In this document: positions 7,052 through 15,552 of the stretch, one piece after another
Numbering within the stretch: the first letter of the stretch is position 1
Layout: each line of letters begins with the position of its first letter
Origin: Acidobacteria bacterium RIFCSPLOWO2_12_FULL_66_21
GTDB lineage: Bacteria; Acidobacteriota; Vicinamibacteria; Vicinamibacterales; 2-12-FULL-66-21
DNA length: 64,000 bases
Direction of reading: 5' to 3'
Assembly (NCBI GenBank): GCA_001767455.1
Contig: MELC01000029.1
Location: 38,318 to 102,317, forward strand
The notes under the pieces: model-generated
Seen by the model: only the letters and a program-made list of their open reading frames with translations
Told to the model about the DNA's origin: nothing
Database searches by the model: none
Made by a program: the position numbers and the translations under genes

Positions 7052-8410
7052 CTACGCTCCCCGAATGCAGTACAACCGCGTCTTGCTTCGCAGGAAGATC
7101 TCCCCGCCCGCGATCGCCGGGGTCGCGATGAAGGTCTGATCGATCATCGTGTTGGTCGCGAGCACTTCGTACTTCTCCCCCATCTTCAGCACGATCACGT
7201 CGTCGTTCTCGCTGGCCAGATAGAGCTTCCCCGCCGCACCGACCGGCGACGACTTGAAGCTGTACGCCTTCGGGAGGCGGACCTGCTGGTAGTACGGCTC
7301 GCCCGTGCGCGCGTTGTAGCAGCTGATCGTGCCGTTGTCGGTGAGCACGTACAGCTTGTTGTCGTGGATGACTGGCGACGGCGTATACGAGTTGCCCCTG
7401 GTCTGGGTCCAGACGACCGCGTCGGTGCCCGTCAGATTACCTTCACGACCGAGCTTGATGGCCATCAGCCGCGGATTCTGATAGCCGCTCATGACGAACA
7501 CCATGTCGTCCATCCGCACCGGTTGCGGAATCGTGTTCGCCCCGAGGCCGGAGCATTCCCAGATCAGCCTGCCGTCCTCGAGGTCGTAGCTGCGGACTCT
7601 GGAGGTCGCAGCGACCACCACCTGCGTGCGCCCCTGGAACGGCACCACGAGCGGCGCGGCCCAGTTGCTCCTTTCATCGCGCGCGATCCGCCAGATCTCC
7701 TTCCCCGTGGCCTTGTCGAGCACGGCGATGAACGATTCCCCCTCGTGATCGAAGACGAGGATGAGCCGGTTGCCCGCGATGACGGGCGCCATCCCCTCGC
7801 CGAATTGCATCTTCATGCGCATCTGGACGCCGAAGTCCTTCGACCAGATCAGCTTCCCATTCAGGTCGTACGCGTACATGCCGCGTGACCCGAAGAACGC
7901 AAAGACGTGCGTGCCGTCGGTGACGGGCGAGTTCGAGGCAAAGCTCCCATAGGTGTTGTGGCCGCCCTCGTGGGGGGTCGCGGTCGTCGCCGTGCGCTGC
8001 CACAGGATCTTGCCGGTCTTGCGATCGAAACACAGCACATCGAACTTGTGCTCGACCTGCTGGCCACCCCCGCCGCCGAAGCCCCCTCGCCGACGCGGGC
8101 CCTGATCTGTTGCTGCGGTGGAGGCCATCGTCCGAACCGCGCCGGTCGGGATCGCCGTAGTCAGGAAGATCTTGTCCCCCAACACCACCGGGCTCGAGTG
8201 CCCGAGGCCCGGGAGGTCTGTTGCCCATGCGACGTTCCGGGCGTCGCTCCAGGTGACCGGGGCGTCGCCAACCGCCATCCCATCGGCGGCAGGACCGCGC
8301 CAGTACGGCCAGTCGGTCCTGCCCGGACCCTGGCTCGCGCCGACGGCGTTGAGCGCCAGCAAGGTGCCGGCGACGGCCATCGGCAGTCGAGTGAAGAGAG
8401 CTACCCTCAT
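7052..8410 (-). CDS. Secreted PQQ-type beta-propeller protein
   Basis: 452 residues using the ATG at 8410, which begins a signal peptide (MRVALFTRLPMAVAGTLLAL); the open frame extends upstream without a better start. DWPYWRGPAADGM opens the mature protein, as in many PQQ-like propellers. Repeated blades follow, each with a W-strand and a GxLYxxxxxGxI pattern (for example NKLYVLTDNGTISCYNARTG). BamB and the quinoprotein dehydrogenases share this fold, but the metal and PQQ ligands of true dehydrogenases are not obvious, so a structural or scaffolding propeller is more likely. A glycine-rich loop (RRRGGFGGGGG) interrupts one blade. It is the first gene of the operon leading to the MrfA/MrfB-like pair; whether that is functional is unknown. 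Confidence 0.85.
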   Translation of the reverse strand: MRVALFTRLPMAVAGTLLALNAVGASQGPGRTDWPYWRGPAADGMAVGDAPVTWSDARNVAWATDLPGLGHSSPVVLGDKIFLTTAIPTGAVRTMASTAATDQGPRRRGGFGGGGGQQVEHKFDVLCFDRKTGKILWQRTATTATPHEGGHNTYGSFASNSPVTDGTHVFAFFGSRGMYAYDLNGKLIWSKDFGVQMRMKMQFGEGMAPVIAGNRLILVFDHEGESFIAVLDKATGKEIWRIARDERSNWAAPLVVPFQGRTQVVVAATSRVRSYDLEDGRLIWECSGLGANTIPQPVRMDDMVFVMSGYQNPRLMAIKLGREGNLTGTDAVVWTQTRGNSYTPSPVIHDNKLYVLTDNGTISCYNARTGEPYYQQVRLPKAYSFKSSPVGAAGKLYLASENDDVIVLKMGEKYEVLATNTMIDQTFIATPAIAGGEIFLRSKTRLYCIRGA

Positions 8411-8554
8411 GGCCGTGTCCTCTGTGTCCGCGTGGTTGCCGGCGCGATGCGAACCCGTTGAGCCCGTTGGAATTGCGCACCGATGGTAACAGGGGGCGGG
8501 ATGGCGATCAAGGGGCGAAAGGTGGGGCACGGGGGAGACGCCTCCGCTTCTCCG

Positions 8555-9895
8555 TCAAACCCGGCTTCTCCGGTGGGAGTCCGTCGCGGCGGCGGCGACA
8601 ATCCCGCTCAACCCGAGCACGCCAATCAGGTTCGGGAAGATCTGCAGCGCGTTCATCAGGTCGCCCCAGGCCCAGACAAGGTCCACCTTGGAAATCGCGC
8701 CCAATGGAATCAGCAGGCAGTAGGCCCAGCGGTACGGCAGGACCACCCGGCGGCCGAGCCAGTACTCGAGAAACTGTTCACCGTAGTAGGCCCAGCCGAT
8801 GAGCGTCGTGTAGCCGAAGAGGAACACGCAGAACGCGACGATGTAGCCGCCAACGACGGGGATGGCGCTGTTGAACGCCAGCGCAACCGCCGCGGTGCTC
8901 GTGGCGCGCTCGGCTGCGGGCGCGGCGAAGTCGATGACGCCGCTGAGGAGCACGGTCATCGCCGTGATCGTGGAGGTGACGAACGACACGATGAACACTT
9001 CCATCACCGCGTTCAGCCCCTGCTGCGACGGGCGATCGCTCTGCGCCGTGCCGTACGCGACCGCGGCGGTCCCGTAGCCCGCCTCGTTGGCGTACAAGCC
9101 GCGCGCCAGGCCGTAGCGCATCGCCACGAACGCCCCGAATCCCAGCGCCGAGTGCGTCGTGAACGCCTCGCGGAACACGGTCGCGAGGACGTCAGGGATG
9201 CGGCCCGCAAAGGATGCAATCACGAACAGGCCACCGGCGAGGTACAGGCCGACCTTCAGCGGCGTGAGCTTCGAGGCGGCGCGGCCGATGGACTTGATGC
9301 CGCCGATGATCACGAGCCATGTCAGCACCGCGACGACGGCGCCGGAGACCCAGGTGGGCACGCCGACCTGCGTCTTCCACACGAGTGCGATTGAGTTGGT
9401 TTGCGTGAACGGCGTCGTCGTCAGCGCCGCGACGCCGGCGACGACGGCGTACGTCATTGCCAGAAATGGGGATCGGAGGCCGTCTCGCAGGTAGTACATC
9501 GGTCCCGACTGCACGTCGTCGCCATGCGCCCGGCGGAACGTCAGGCCGAGGACCGCCTCGCTGAATTTGATCGAGGTGGCGAAGAAGCCGTAGCACCAGA
9601 TCCAGAACAGCACGCCCGGCCCGCCCGACGCGATGCCGACCGTAATGCCCGCGATGTTGCCGGTGCCGATCGTCGCCGCCAGCGCCGTCATGAACGCCTG
9701 GAACGGCGTGAGCGCGCCCGAGCCCGTGCGCGCCCGGCCGCCGAAGAACGCGCGGAGCGCCTCGCCGAACCGGCGCACCTGCACCGCGCGCAGCCGGATC
9801 GTGAGGAAGAGGCCGGTCCCGAAAAGGACGACAACCAGCACCGACTCGAACAGCAGGTCCGCGATGGAATGTACGAGACTCGCGAGTTCACTCAT
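8555..9895 (-). CDS. Sodium:alanine/glycine symporter, AGCS family
   Basis: 446 residues, the normal family size. About ten membrane segments are visible. Family landmarks are ALAATIGTGNIAGITVGIASGGPGVLFWIW near residue 70, the SGPMYYLRDGL motif, NEAGYGTAAVA in the middle, and a C-terminal GYTTLIGWAYYGEQ. These carriers import alanine or glycine with sodium across the inner membrane. The ATG at 9895 comes only a few bases after a GACTATC heptad array that would occupy its 5' leader. It lies downstream of an SDR gene on the same strand. The exact amino acid cannot be read from the sequence. Confidence 0.93.
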   Translation of the reverse strand: MSELASLVHSIADLLFESVLVVVLFGTGLFLTIRLRAVQVRRFGEALRAFFGGRARTGSGALTPFQAFMTALAATIGTGNIAGITVGIASGGPGVLFWIWCYGFFATSIKFSEAVLGLTFRRAHGDDVQSGPMYYLRDGLRSPFLAMTYAVVAGVAALTTTPFTQTNSIALVWKTQVGVPTWVSGAVVAVLTWLVIIGGIKSIGRAASKLTPLKVGLYLAGGLFVIASFAGRIPDVLATVFREAFTTHSALGFGAFVAMRYGLARGLYANEAGYGTAAVAYGTAQSDRPSQQGLNAVMEVFIVSFVTSTITAMTVLLSGVIDFAAPAAERATSTAAVALAFNSAIPVVGGYIVAFCVFLFGYTTLIGWAYYGEQFLEYWLGRRVVLPYRWAYCLLIPLGAISKVDLVWAWGDLMNALQIFPNLIGVLGLSGIVAAAATDSHRRSRV

Positions 9896-9897
9896 TT

Positions 9898-9953
9898 CAG
9901 TCGATAGTCGTTAGTCGATAGTCAAAGTCGATAGTCAAAGTCAAAGTCGAAGC
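9898..9953. repeat. Heptad array upstream of the AGCS symporter
   Basis: Plus-strand words GTCGATA and GTCGTTA alternate with six-base GTCAAA units. On the coding strand of the symporter this reads GACTATC/GACTTT, ending about three bases from the ATG. The octamer pair GTCACGCT-GTCACGGC follows at about 9959. Confidence 0.9.
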
Positions 9954-9987
9954 CAGAACGTCACGCTGTCACGGCCGCACGTGCAAC

Positions 9988-10767
9988 TCAGATATTCGAT
10001 CGTGATTGGCAGCCGTCGACGACGATGCTGGCGCCGCTGATCCAGCTGGCCTTGGAGGACGAGAGGAAGACGACGGCCGCGGCGACTTCGTCGGGGCGGC
10101 CGAAGCGGCCGAACGGCAGCTCGCGGCGGACGAACTCGGCGATGCCCTGCGGATCCGCCTGCTGCCGTTTTTGCCACGATCCGCCGGGAAACATGATCGA
10201 CCCGGGCGCGACGTTGTTGACGCGGATGTTGACCGGGGCGAGCTGCTGCGCGAGCGCCTTGGACAGGCTGATCTCCGCCGCCTTGACGGCGTTGTACGTC
10301 ATGCGGCCGCCGGTCTCGCGCCCGAAGATGGACGTGATCATCACGATGGCGCCGCCGCCGCGGGCGCGCATGTGCGGCACGGCGAGGCGCGAGGCGCGGA
10401 TGGCGGGAAACAGCGTCTCGTCGAAGGCCGCCTGCCATTCGGCGTCCGAGGTGTCGAGCAGGCCCTTGCCGCCGGCGCGGCCGACGTTGTTGACGAGAAT
10501 GTCGACCCCGCCGAACGTCTCCACCGTGCGGGCGATGACCAGCGCGACGCCGTCAGGCGTGGACACGTCCGCCTGGACGGTCGCGATCATGTTCGGCTTG
10601 CGCGCGGTGGCTTCGACCTCGAGGGCGGCTTCGGCGAGCCGCTCGGCGCCACGGGCGCAGATGCACACGCGGCAACCCTCCGCCACGAGCGCGCGCGCGC
10701 TGGCCAGGCCCAGGCCGCGGCTCGACCCGGTCACGATCGCAATCTTGTCGGTGAGTCCTAGATCCAT
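9988..10767 (-). CDS. Short-chain dehydrogenase/reductase
   Basis: 259 residues starting MDLGLTDK at ATG 10767; the open frame continues upstream through non-homologous sequence. Classical SDR features: VTGSSRGLGLA (nucleotide-binding TGxxxGxG), NNVGRAGG, Ser in MITSIFG and YNAVKAAE (catalytic Tyr/Lys), then PVNIRVNNVAPG. The N-terminus and length resemble FabG-like and 3-oxoacyl reductases. It uses NAD(P)H to reduce an unknown carbonyl. It lies between the DUF547 gene and the AGCS symporter on the same strand, but both flanks carry short tandem-repeat arrays, so a single operon is uncertain. Confidence 0.9.
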   Translation of the reverse strand: MDLGLTDKIAIVTGSSRGLGLASARALVAEGCRVCICARGAERLAEAALEVEATARKPNMIATVQADVSTPDGVALVIARTVETFGGVDILVNNVGRAGGKGLLDTSDAEWQAAFDETLFPAIRASRLAVPHMRARGGGAIVMITSIFGRETGGRMTYNAVKAAEISLSKALAQQLAPVNIRVNNVAPGSIMFPGGSWQKRQQADPQGIAEFVRRELPFGRFGRPDEVAAAVVFLSSSKASWISGASIVVDGCQSRSNI

Positions 10768-10793
10768 GCTGCGGCTGTGCGTCGCGCCCGCAT

Positions 10794-10868
10794 CCTTCCG
10801 TGTGCGTCCGTGTCTTTCCGTGTTTCCGTGTCTTTCCGTGTCCTTCCGTGTTGCCGTGTCCTTCCGTG
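10794..10868. repeat. CCGTGT-type tandem array
   Basis: Repeated TTCCGTGT / CTTTCCGTG words with spacing of 7 to 9 bp, running up to the stop codon of the DUF547 gene. The same CTCCGTG/CCGTGT words form the tail of the three cloverleaf elements (20877, 26724, 35345). Confidence 0.85.
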
Positions 10869-11723
10869 TTACCGGGGGCGGCCGCCCGTCAGATCGTTCA
10901 GCCGCCAGTCGAAGGGATGATACGTCAGCTTGAAGGCGTTCTTCTGCACGAATTCCTTCTCGAGCGGCAGGAGCCGCGGCGCGATGAACGCGACGAGCGC
11001 GCGCTCGATCGGAGAACGCGCGGCGAAGGTGCCGGTCGCGCCAGGATCGTAAGCGGCGACGAACTCCGCCTCGTGCCAGCTCACGATCGGCGTGACGGAC
11101 ATCTCTCCGGCCGCTCGATCGATCTTGAGCATCGTCTGTTCCGAGACGAACTCGGATTGGAGATCGCCGAGCTGCTGGAGGATGCGGTCGGCCGTGTAGG
11201 CCTCGCTGCGCAGGCGGCCGCTGCCGGCGGCGCCCCGGCCGAGCGCCAGGTACAGCCGTGGCTCCTTGAACTGCGGCAGGACCGTCTTCTCGATGTCGTC
11301 GAGGGTCAGGCTCTTCCCGGCCGCGCGGTGTTTCGTCTGGTCGAACGCTCCCGGGATCTGGCGGATGCTGTTCGGCGGGTAGTTCGCGCTGCGGCCGCGG
11401 ATGGGATAGCGATCGATCACCGTCTGGAGGACGAACGCGTTGTACGCGTTCACCCAAAAGGCCATCTTCTGCTCCCGCGTCCAGCGATCGTAGGTGGCCG
11501 CCGCGACGTTCAGCGATGCGGCGTAGCGATCCAGGCGTCCGCGATCGCCGTGCAGCGCGCGGTAGTAGACGAACCCGTCGCGCACGTTCAGATCGAGCAG
11601 CTGATCGAACGGGCGGTGGAACGGCTCGACGGTCGAGGGCGGCTGCTGGATGGCGCCCGCGAGCGGCACGGAGCAGAGAAGGAGGACGGCGAGCTTCAGG
11701 GCGGCGCGATGCGAACGGCTCAT
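10869..11723 (-). CDS. DUF547 domain protein, exported
   Basis: 284 residues with a signal peptide (ALKLAVLLLCSVPLAGA). The DUF547 core is recognisable: FWVNAYNAFVLQTVIDRYP, then IRQIPGAFDQ, LTLDDIEKTVL, and a C-terminal hydrophobic/basic part. The domain is common in secreted proteins of Acidobacteria and Bacteroidetes; its activity is unknown to me. One difference from many members is LGRGAAGSGRLRSEAY, where the usual Cys-containing segment seems altered. It follows the alpha/beta hydrolase gene by 15 bp and is probably co-transcribed with it. Confidence 0.85.
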   Translation of the reverse strand: MSRSHRAALKLAVLLLCSVPLAGAIQQPPSTVEPFHRPFDQLLDLNVRDGFVYYRALHGDRGRLDRYAASLNVAAATYDRWTREQKMAFWVNAYNAFVLQTVIDRYPIRGRSANYPPNSIRQIPGAFDQTKHRAAGKSLTLDDIEKTVLPQFKEPRLYLALGRGAAGSGRLRSEAYTADRILQQLGDLQSEFVSEQTMLKIDRAAGEMSVTPIVSWHEAEFVAAYDPGATGTFAARSPIERALVAFIAPRLLPLEKEFVQKNAFKLTYHPFDWRLNDLTGGRPR

Positions 11724-11738
11724 AGAGTCGATCCTAGG

Positions 11739-12518
11739 TCAGATCCGCGCGGTCAGGAAATCGGCGAGCGCTTTCGAGAACTCGTCTGGCGCCTCCAGGT
11801 TCGACAGGTGGCCCGCGCGAGGCAGGGTGACGCTCAGGGCGCGGGGAATGAGCCGGCTCATCGCCTCAGCGTCCGACGGCGGCGTGATGGCGTCTTCCTC
11901 GCCCGCGAGAACGAGCGCCGGACAGGTGACGCGCTGCAGATCGCGCGTCGAATCGGGCCGGTCGAGCATCGCCTGGATCGCCGCGGCGATGGATTTCGTG
12001 GAGCTCGCTTCGATGAGCCGGCGCACTTCGGCCACGACGTCAGGACGCTCGCGCCGGGTCGTGTCGCCAAGGAGCTTCGGCAGCATCTGATCGGCGACCG
12101 CGGCGGCGCCGCCGCGCCTCACCAGCTCCATCATCGCCAGGCGGCCGGCGCGCCCCTCGGCGGTGTCCGCCTGCGGCCGGGTATCCGCGAGCACCAGGCC
12201 GTCGAAGCGCTCGGGCGCCAGCCGGAACATCGCGAACGCGACATAGCCGCCCATCGACAGTCCCGCGATCGCCGCGCTGTCGATGCGGAGCTCGTCGAGC
12301 GCGCAACCGACGTCCCGCGCGATGGCGTCCATGGAGGTGTGCGGCCCGGCCAGATCGAGCGCGATGAAGCGGAATCCCTCCGGCACCGACGCGAGCTGCG
12401 GCCGCCACATGTCAGCGCTCAGCGGAAACGCATGCAGGAAGACGACGGGCCAGCCGGAGCCGGCCTCGAGATACCGCAGGGGTCCGCCGCTCACCGTCAC
12501 GCGTGCCTCGGCGATCAT
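11739..12518 (-). CDS. Alpha/beta hydrolase (PcaD-like)
   Basis: 259 residues; ATG at 12518 overlaps the VanZ-like stop codon (ATGA). Catalytic triad: Ser in GLSMGGYVAF, Asp in AGEEDAITPPSDA, His in PRAGHLSNLEAPDEF. HAFPLSADMW forms the oxyanion region. The overall pattern is that of 3-oxoadipate enol-lactonases and small esterases. No signal peptide, so cytoplasmic. The coupling to the VanZ-like gene does not reveal a substrate. Confidence 0.88.
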   Translation of the reverse strand: MIAEARVTVSGGPLRYLEAGSGWPVVFLHAFPLSADMWRPQLASVPEGFRFIALDLAGPHTSMDAIARDVGCALDELRIDSAAIAGLSMGGYVAFAMFRLAPERFDGLVLADTRPQADTAEGRAGRLAMMELVRRGGAAAVADQMLPKLLGDTTRRERPDVVAEVRRLIEASSTKSIAAAIQAMLDRPDSTRDLQRVTCPALVLAGEEDAITPPSDAEAMSRLIPRALSVTLPRAGHLSNLEAPDEFSKALADFLTARI

Positions 12519-13600
12519 GCCGTCATCATAATCGCGCCGGCGAGCATGGCGGCACCGATCCAGAACGCCAGCGCCGGCCAGGCATGGATGGGATAGGTGT
12601 TGGCCGTGCTGACGAACGTGCCGGTCGCCGGCGCCAGCGCCGCGACCCGCGCCGCGGCGTCGTTCCGCTGCTCGTCCGGCCAGCGATGGCCGGTCCTGGC
12701 TTCGTATGAGGGCGTGTCCAGCACCGGTGCGTAGTACTTCTCGAGGATTCGATTCTCGTTCCACGACGACACGTAATCGCCCGCGCTCCAGAAGTCGTTG
12801 CGCGCCCGCGCGTGCAGGACCCCCTCGGTCATGTACTGATCTTCGCGCGACACGCGGTGCAGCACGACGGGCGGCCGGAGGCGCCACTGTTCCGCGCGCT
12901 GCCGCGCCAGCTCACCGAGCCGCGCCTTCGAGTACCGCGACTTGAACGTGCCGACCTCGTCGTCCCTGATGTCGAACCCGAGATGGACGACATGGAAGAA
13001 GGCGGCGAAGACGAGGACCGTAGCGGCGGCGAATCGCGCGATCCGGGCGCGCGATCCCGGCCGGAGTCCGACGCCGAAGGACGGCGGGGGATCGACGCCG
13101 ACGCTGAACAGCAGGCCGCAGCCGATGGCGATGCCGTTCAGCAGCACGTCGCGCATCTCGCCGACGCGCACCGGGATGAACCATTGCAGCCATTCGTCCG
13201 CGGTCCCGACGATCAAGGCGGCCAGCACCGGCAGCACGAGGACGGCATCATCGCCAAGCGGACGCCAGGCCCGATAGAAGAGGAAGGTGATGAGGCCGTA
13301 CTCGACGAAGTGAAAGCGCTCCACAACGTCGACCTCGGGTTTGCCGGTCTGTTGCCAGAGGGAGTACGCCAGCGCGATGACGAGGGCGGTGGCGATCGAT
13401 CCGTACCGAAACAGCCTCCGGTCGCGAATACGGAGGAAGGCGGCCGCCAGTCCGGCAAGCACCAGCGCCGCGATGATGCCGCCGATGATCGTGACGAAGT
13501 GGCCCGGGAAATTCGTCCTGATCGCGCTGCGGATCTGGCTGATGAACGGGGCCGAAAGAACCAGCACCGCTGCTACGACCACCGCCAGGGCGACACGCAT
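12515..13600 (-). CDS. VanZ-like integral membrane protein
   Basis: 361 residues. The N-terminal half has about six membrane helices with the VanZ signature: RFHFVEYGLITFLFYRAW and DEWLQWFIPVRVGEMRDVLLNG. The C-terminal half contains a large non-membrane segment (about 210-335) and a last helix (PALAFWIGAAMLAGAIMM). VanZ itself gives low-level teicoplanin resistance, but most members are uncharacterised. It is the first gene of a minus-strand operon with the alpha/beta hydrolase. Confidence 0.82.
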   Translation of the reverse strand: MRVALAVVVAAVLVLSAPFISQIRSAIRTNFPGHFVTIIGGIIAALVLAGLAAAFLRIRDRRLFRYGSIATALVIALAYSLWQQTGKPEVDVVERFHFVEYGLITFLFYRAWRPLGDDAVLVLPVLAALIVGTADEWLQWFIPVRVGEMRDVLLNGIAIGCGLLFSVGVDPPPSFGVGLRPGSRARIARFAAATVLVFAAFFHVVHLGFDIRDDEVGTFKSRYSKARLGELARQRAEQWRLRPPVVLHRVSREDQYMTEGVLHARARNDFWSAGDYVSSWNENRILEKYYAPVLDTPSYEARTGHRWPDEQRNDAAARVAALAPATGTFVSTANTYPIHAWPALAFWIGAAMLAGAIMMTA

Positions 13601-13620
13601 CGGGGCGGATTATAGCGTGT

Positions 13621-13807
13621 AGCTGGCGGGAGGCGGTGGACAGCATGCAGCTGGCGGCAGGCAGCGAGCAGCAGACAGCAGGCAGTGGATCACACCACCA
13701 CGCTGACAGCGTGTCAGTTCGACGTTGGAGGTTGGGAGTTAGGAGTTGGGCGTTTGGAGTTGACAGGCTCGGCTGACTGCCCGCTGCCTGCTGCCTGCTG
13801 CCTGCGA
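13621..13807. repeat. Three heptad arrays between the VanZ-like gene and the esterase
   Basis: GCAGGCA-type words (13651-13685), a GTTGGAG/GTTGGGA/GTTAGGA series (13723-13762), and CTGCCTG repeats (13784-13804). CACGCTGACAGCGTG at 13699-13713 is a perfect palindrome around one base. The last array ends 13 bp before the esterase start. Confidence 0.9.
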
Positions 13808-13819
13808 TACCATCACCCT

Positions 13820-15439
13820 ATGAAACCACGTGTCATCGCAGCCGCGGCTGTTGCCATCCTCGTTGCCGTCGTTGGTGTCCAGGTCAGCGGCCAGCGGGCT
13901 CCCGCCGGACCGCGCATCGAGATATCCTTCGCGCCCGGGGCGCGGGGGGAACCGGTGACCGGCATGGTCTACGTGGCCGTCAGCCGCGAGAGCCCGCGCA
14001 GCCCGATCGAGCAGACCTCCCCCACCGGGGCACCGCTGTTCTCGAAGTACGTCGAGGGCCTGGCCCCTGGCGCGGCCGCGACCATCGGCGGCGCCGATCG
14101 CGGACACCCGATCAAAAGCCTGCGCGATCTGCCGGCGGGCGAGTACTGGATGCAGCCGTTCGTGAACGTCTACACGCGCTTCCCGCGCGCGGACGGAAAG
14201 ACCGTCTGGATGCACATGGACCAGTGGGAGGGACAGAACTGGAAACGGTCGCCGGGCAACATCGTGGGCGATCCGGTCAAGGTCCGGTTCGATCCCGGCT
14301 CCACGGAGCCGATCCGGCTCGTGGCCGGCAAGGTGATCCCGCCCATTCAGCCTCCGGCCGACACGGCGATGGTGAAGCGCTTCCGCATGCAGAGCGCACT
14401 CCTCACGAAGTGGTGGGGGCATCCGATCTACATCGGCGCGACCGTTCTCCTGCCGAAGGACTACGACGCGCATCCCGGCGTGAAGTACCCGGTCAACTAC
14501 ATCCAGGGGCACTTTTCGCTGGGCGCGCCGGGGCGCTTCGGCGGCGGCGGCGACTTCGACCGGCTGTGGCTTGCCGACGGCACGCCGCGGTTCCTTTACG
14601 TCACCTTGCAGCATCCGTCTCCGTACTACGACGACTCGTACGGCGTGAACTCCGAGAACAACGGCCCTTATGGCGATGCGCTGATCACGGAGCTCGTCCC
14701 CGAAATCGAAAAGCGGTTCCGCGCGATTCCCGAGCCGTGGGCGCGGATGCTGTCAGGCGGGTCCACTGGCGGCTGGATTGCCGCGGCGCATCAGGTGTTC
14801 TATCCGGATTTCTACGGCGGGTCGTTCGCAAGCTGTCCCGATTCGGTGGACTTCAACTATCACCAGATCGTCAACATCTACAAGGATCCGAACGCGTACG
14901 TCATCGACAAGGGCTGGATGAAGGTGGAGCGACCCGCCCAGCGGCTGCCCGACGGCAACATCCAGACGATGATGAAGGACGAGAACGCGTTCGAGCTGGT
15001 CGTCGGCGACAAGTCACGGTCGGGCGGCCAATGGGACATCTGGGAAGCCACCTATTCTCCCGTGGGCCCGGATGGCTACCCGATGCGCGTCTGGAACAAG
15101 GAGACGGGCGAGATCGACAAGGCCGTTGCCGAGCGATGGAAGCGCTACGACCTCCGCGACATCCTCGAGACCAACTGGGCGACGCTCGGTCCCAAGGTCG
15201 CGCACAAGCTGCACGTCTACGTGGGCGACATGGATTCGTACTATCTCAACGACGCAGTCGAGCGGCTGAACGAGTTCCTCACGAAGGCGGACAACCCGAA
15301 GTTCACCGGCGAGATCGCGTTTCAGCGCCGCGCGCCGCACTGCTGGGGCCCGCGGGCCGCCGATCTGCTGCAGAAGATGACGGCGCAGGTCGGGAAGATC
15401 GCGCCAGCCGGCGCGGATCTCAAGAGCTGGCGCTACTGA
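13820..15439 (+). CDS. Secreted esterase-like alpha/beta hydrolase
   Basis: 539 residues from ATG 13820, which opens a signal peptide (MKPRVIAAAAVAILVAVVGV). The mid part resembles enterochelin/S-formylglutathione-type esterases: FLYVTLQHPSPYYDDSYGVNSEN, then the nucleophile elbow MLSGGSTGGWIA, and a late His in RAPHCWGPRAAD. An N-terminal domain of about 180 residues with a beta-rich look precedes the hydrolase fold. Periplasmic or extracellular; the substrate is not readable. It is transcribed towards the YjbQ-like gene, with a REP-like inverted pair between the two ends. Confidence 0.82.
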   Translation: MKPRVIAAAAVAILVAVVGVQVSGQRAPAGPRIEISFAPGARGEPVTGMVYVAVSRESPRSPIEQTSPTGAPLFSKYVEGLAPGAAATIGGADRGHPIKSLRDLPAGEYWMQPFVNVYTRFPRADGKTVWMHMDQWEGQNWKRSPGNIVGDPVKVRFDPGSTEPIRLVAGKVIPPIQPPADTAMVKRFRMQSALLTKWWGHPIYIGATVLLPKDYDAHPGVKYPVNYIQGHFSLGAPGRFGGGGDFDRLWLADGTPRFLYVTLQHPSPYYDDSYGVNSENNGPYGDALITELVPEIEKRFRAIPEPWARMLSGGSTGGWIAAAHQVFYPDFYGGSFASCPDSVDFNYHQIVNIYKDPNAYVIDKGWMKVERPAQRLPDGNIQTMMKDENAFELVVGDKSRSGGQWDIWEATYSPVGPDGYPMRVWNKETGEIDKAVAERWKRYDLRDILETNWATLGPKVAHKLHVYVGDMDSYYLNDAVERLNEFLTKADNPKFTGEIAFQRRAPHCWGPRAADLLQKMTAQVGKIAPAGADLKSWRY

Positions 15440-15446
15440 CGACGAT

Positions 15447-15546
15447 GGCAGCCCTGAAGGGCTGCGCAACACGTCGGGCGTATGGGTAGTGGGTCATGAC
15501 CCACTACCGGCGTATGAGGCTTGTTGCGCAGGGCTTCAGCCCTGCC
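15447..15546. repeat. REP-like inverted pair with a 24-bp palindrome
   Basis: A hairpin GCAGCCCTGAAGGGCTGC followed by GCAAC (15448-15470) and its inverse, GTTGC then GCAGGGCTTCAGCCCTGC (15523-15545), face each other. Between them, 15485-15508 is a perfect 24-bp palindrome (GGTAGTGGGTCA and its complement), flanked on both sides by GGCGTATG. It sits between two convergent genes, so it may also end transcription in both directions. Confidence 0.92.
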
Positions 15547-15552
15547 TTCTGG

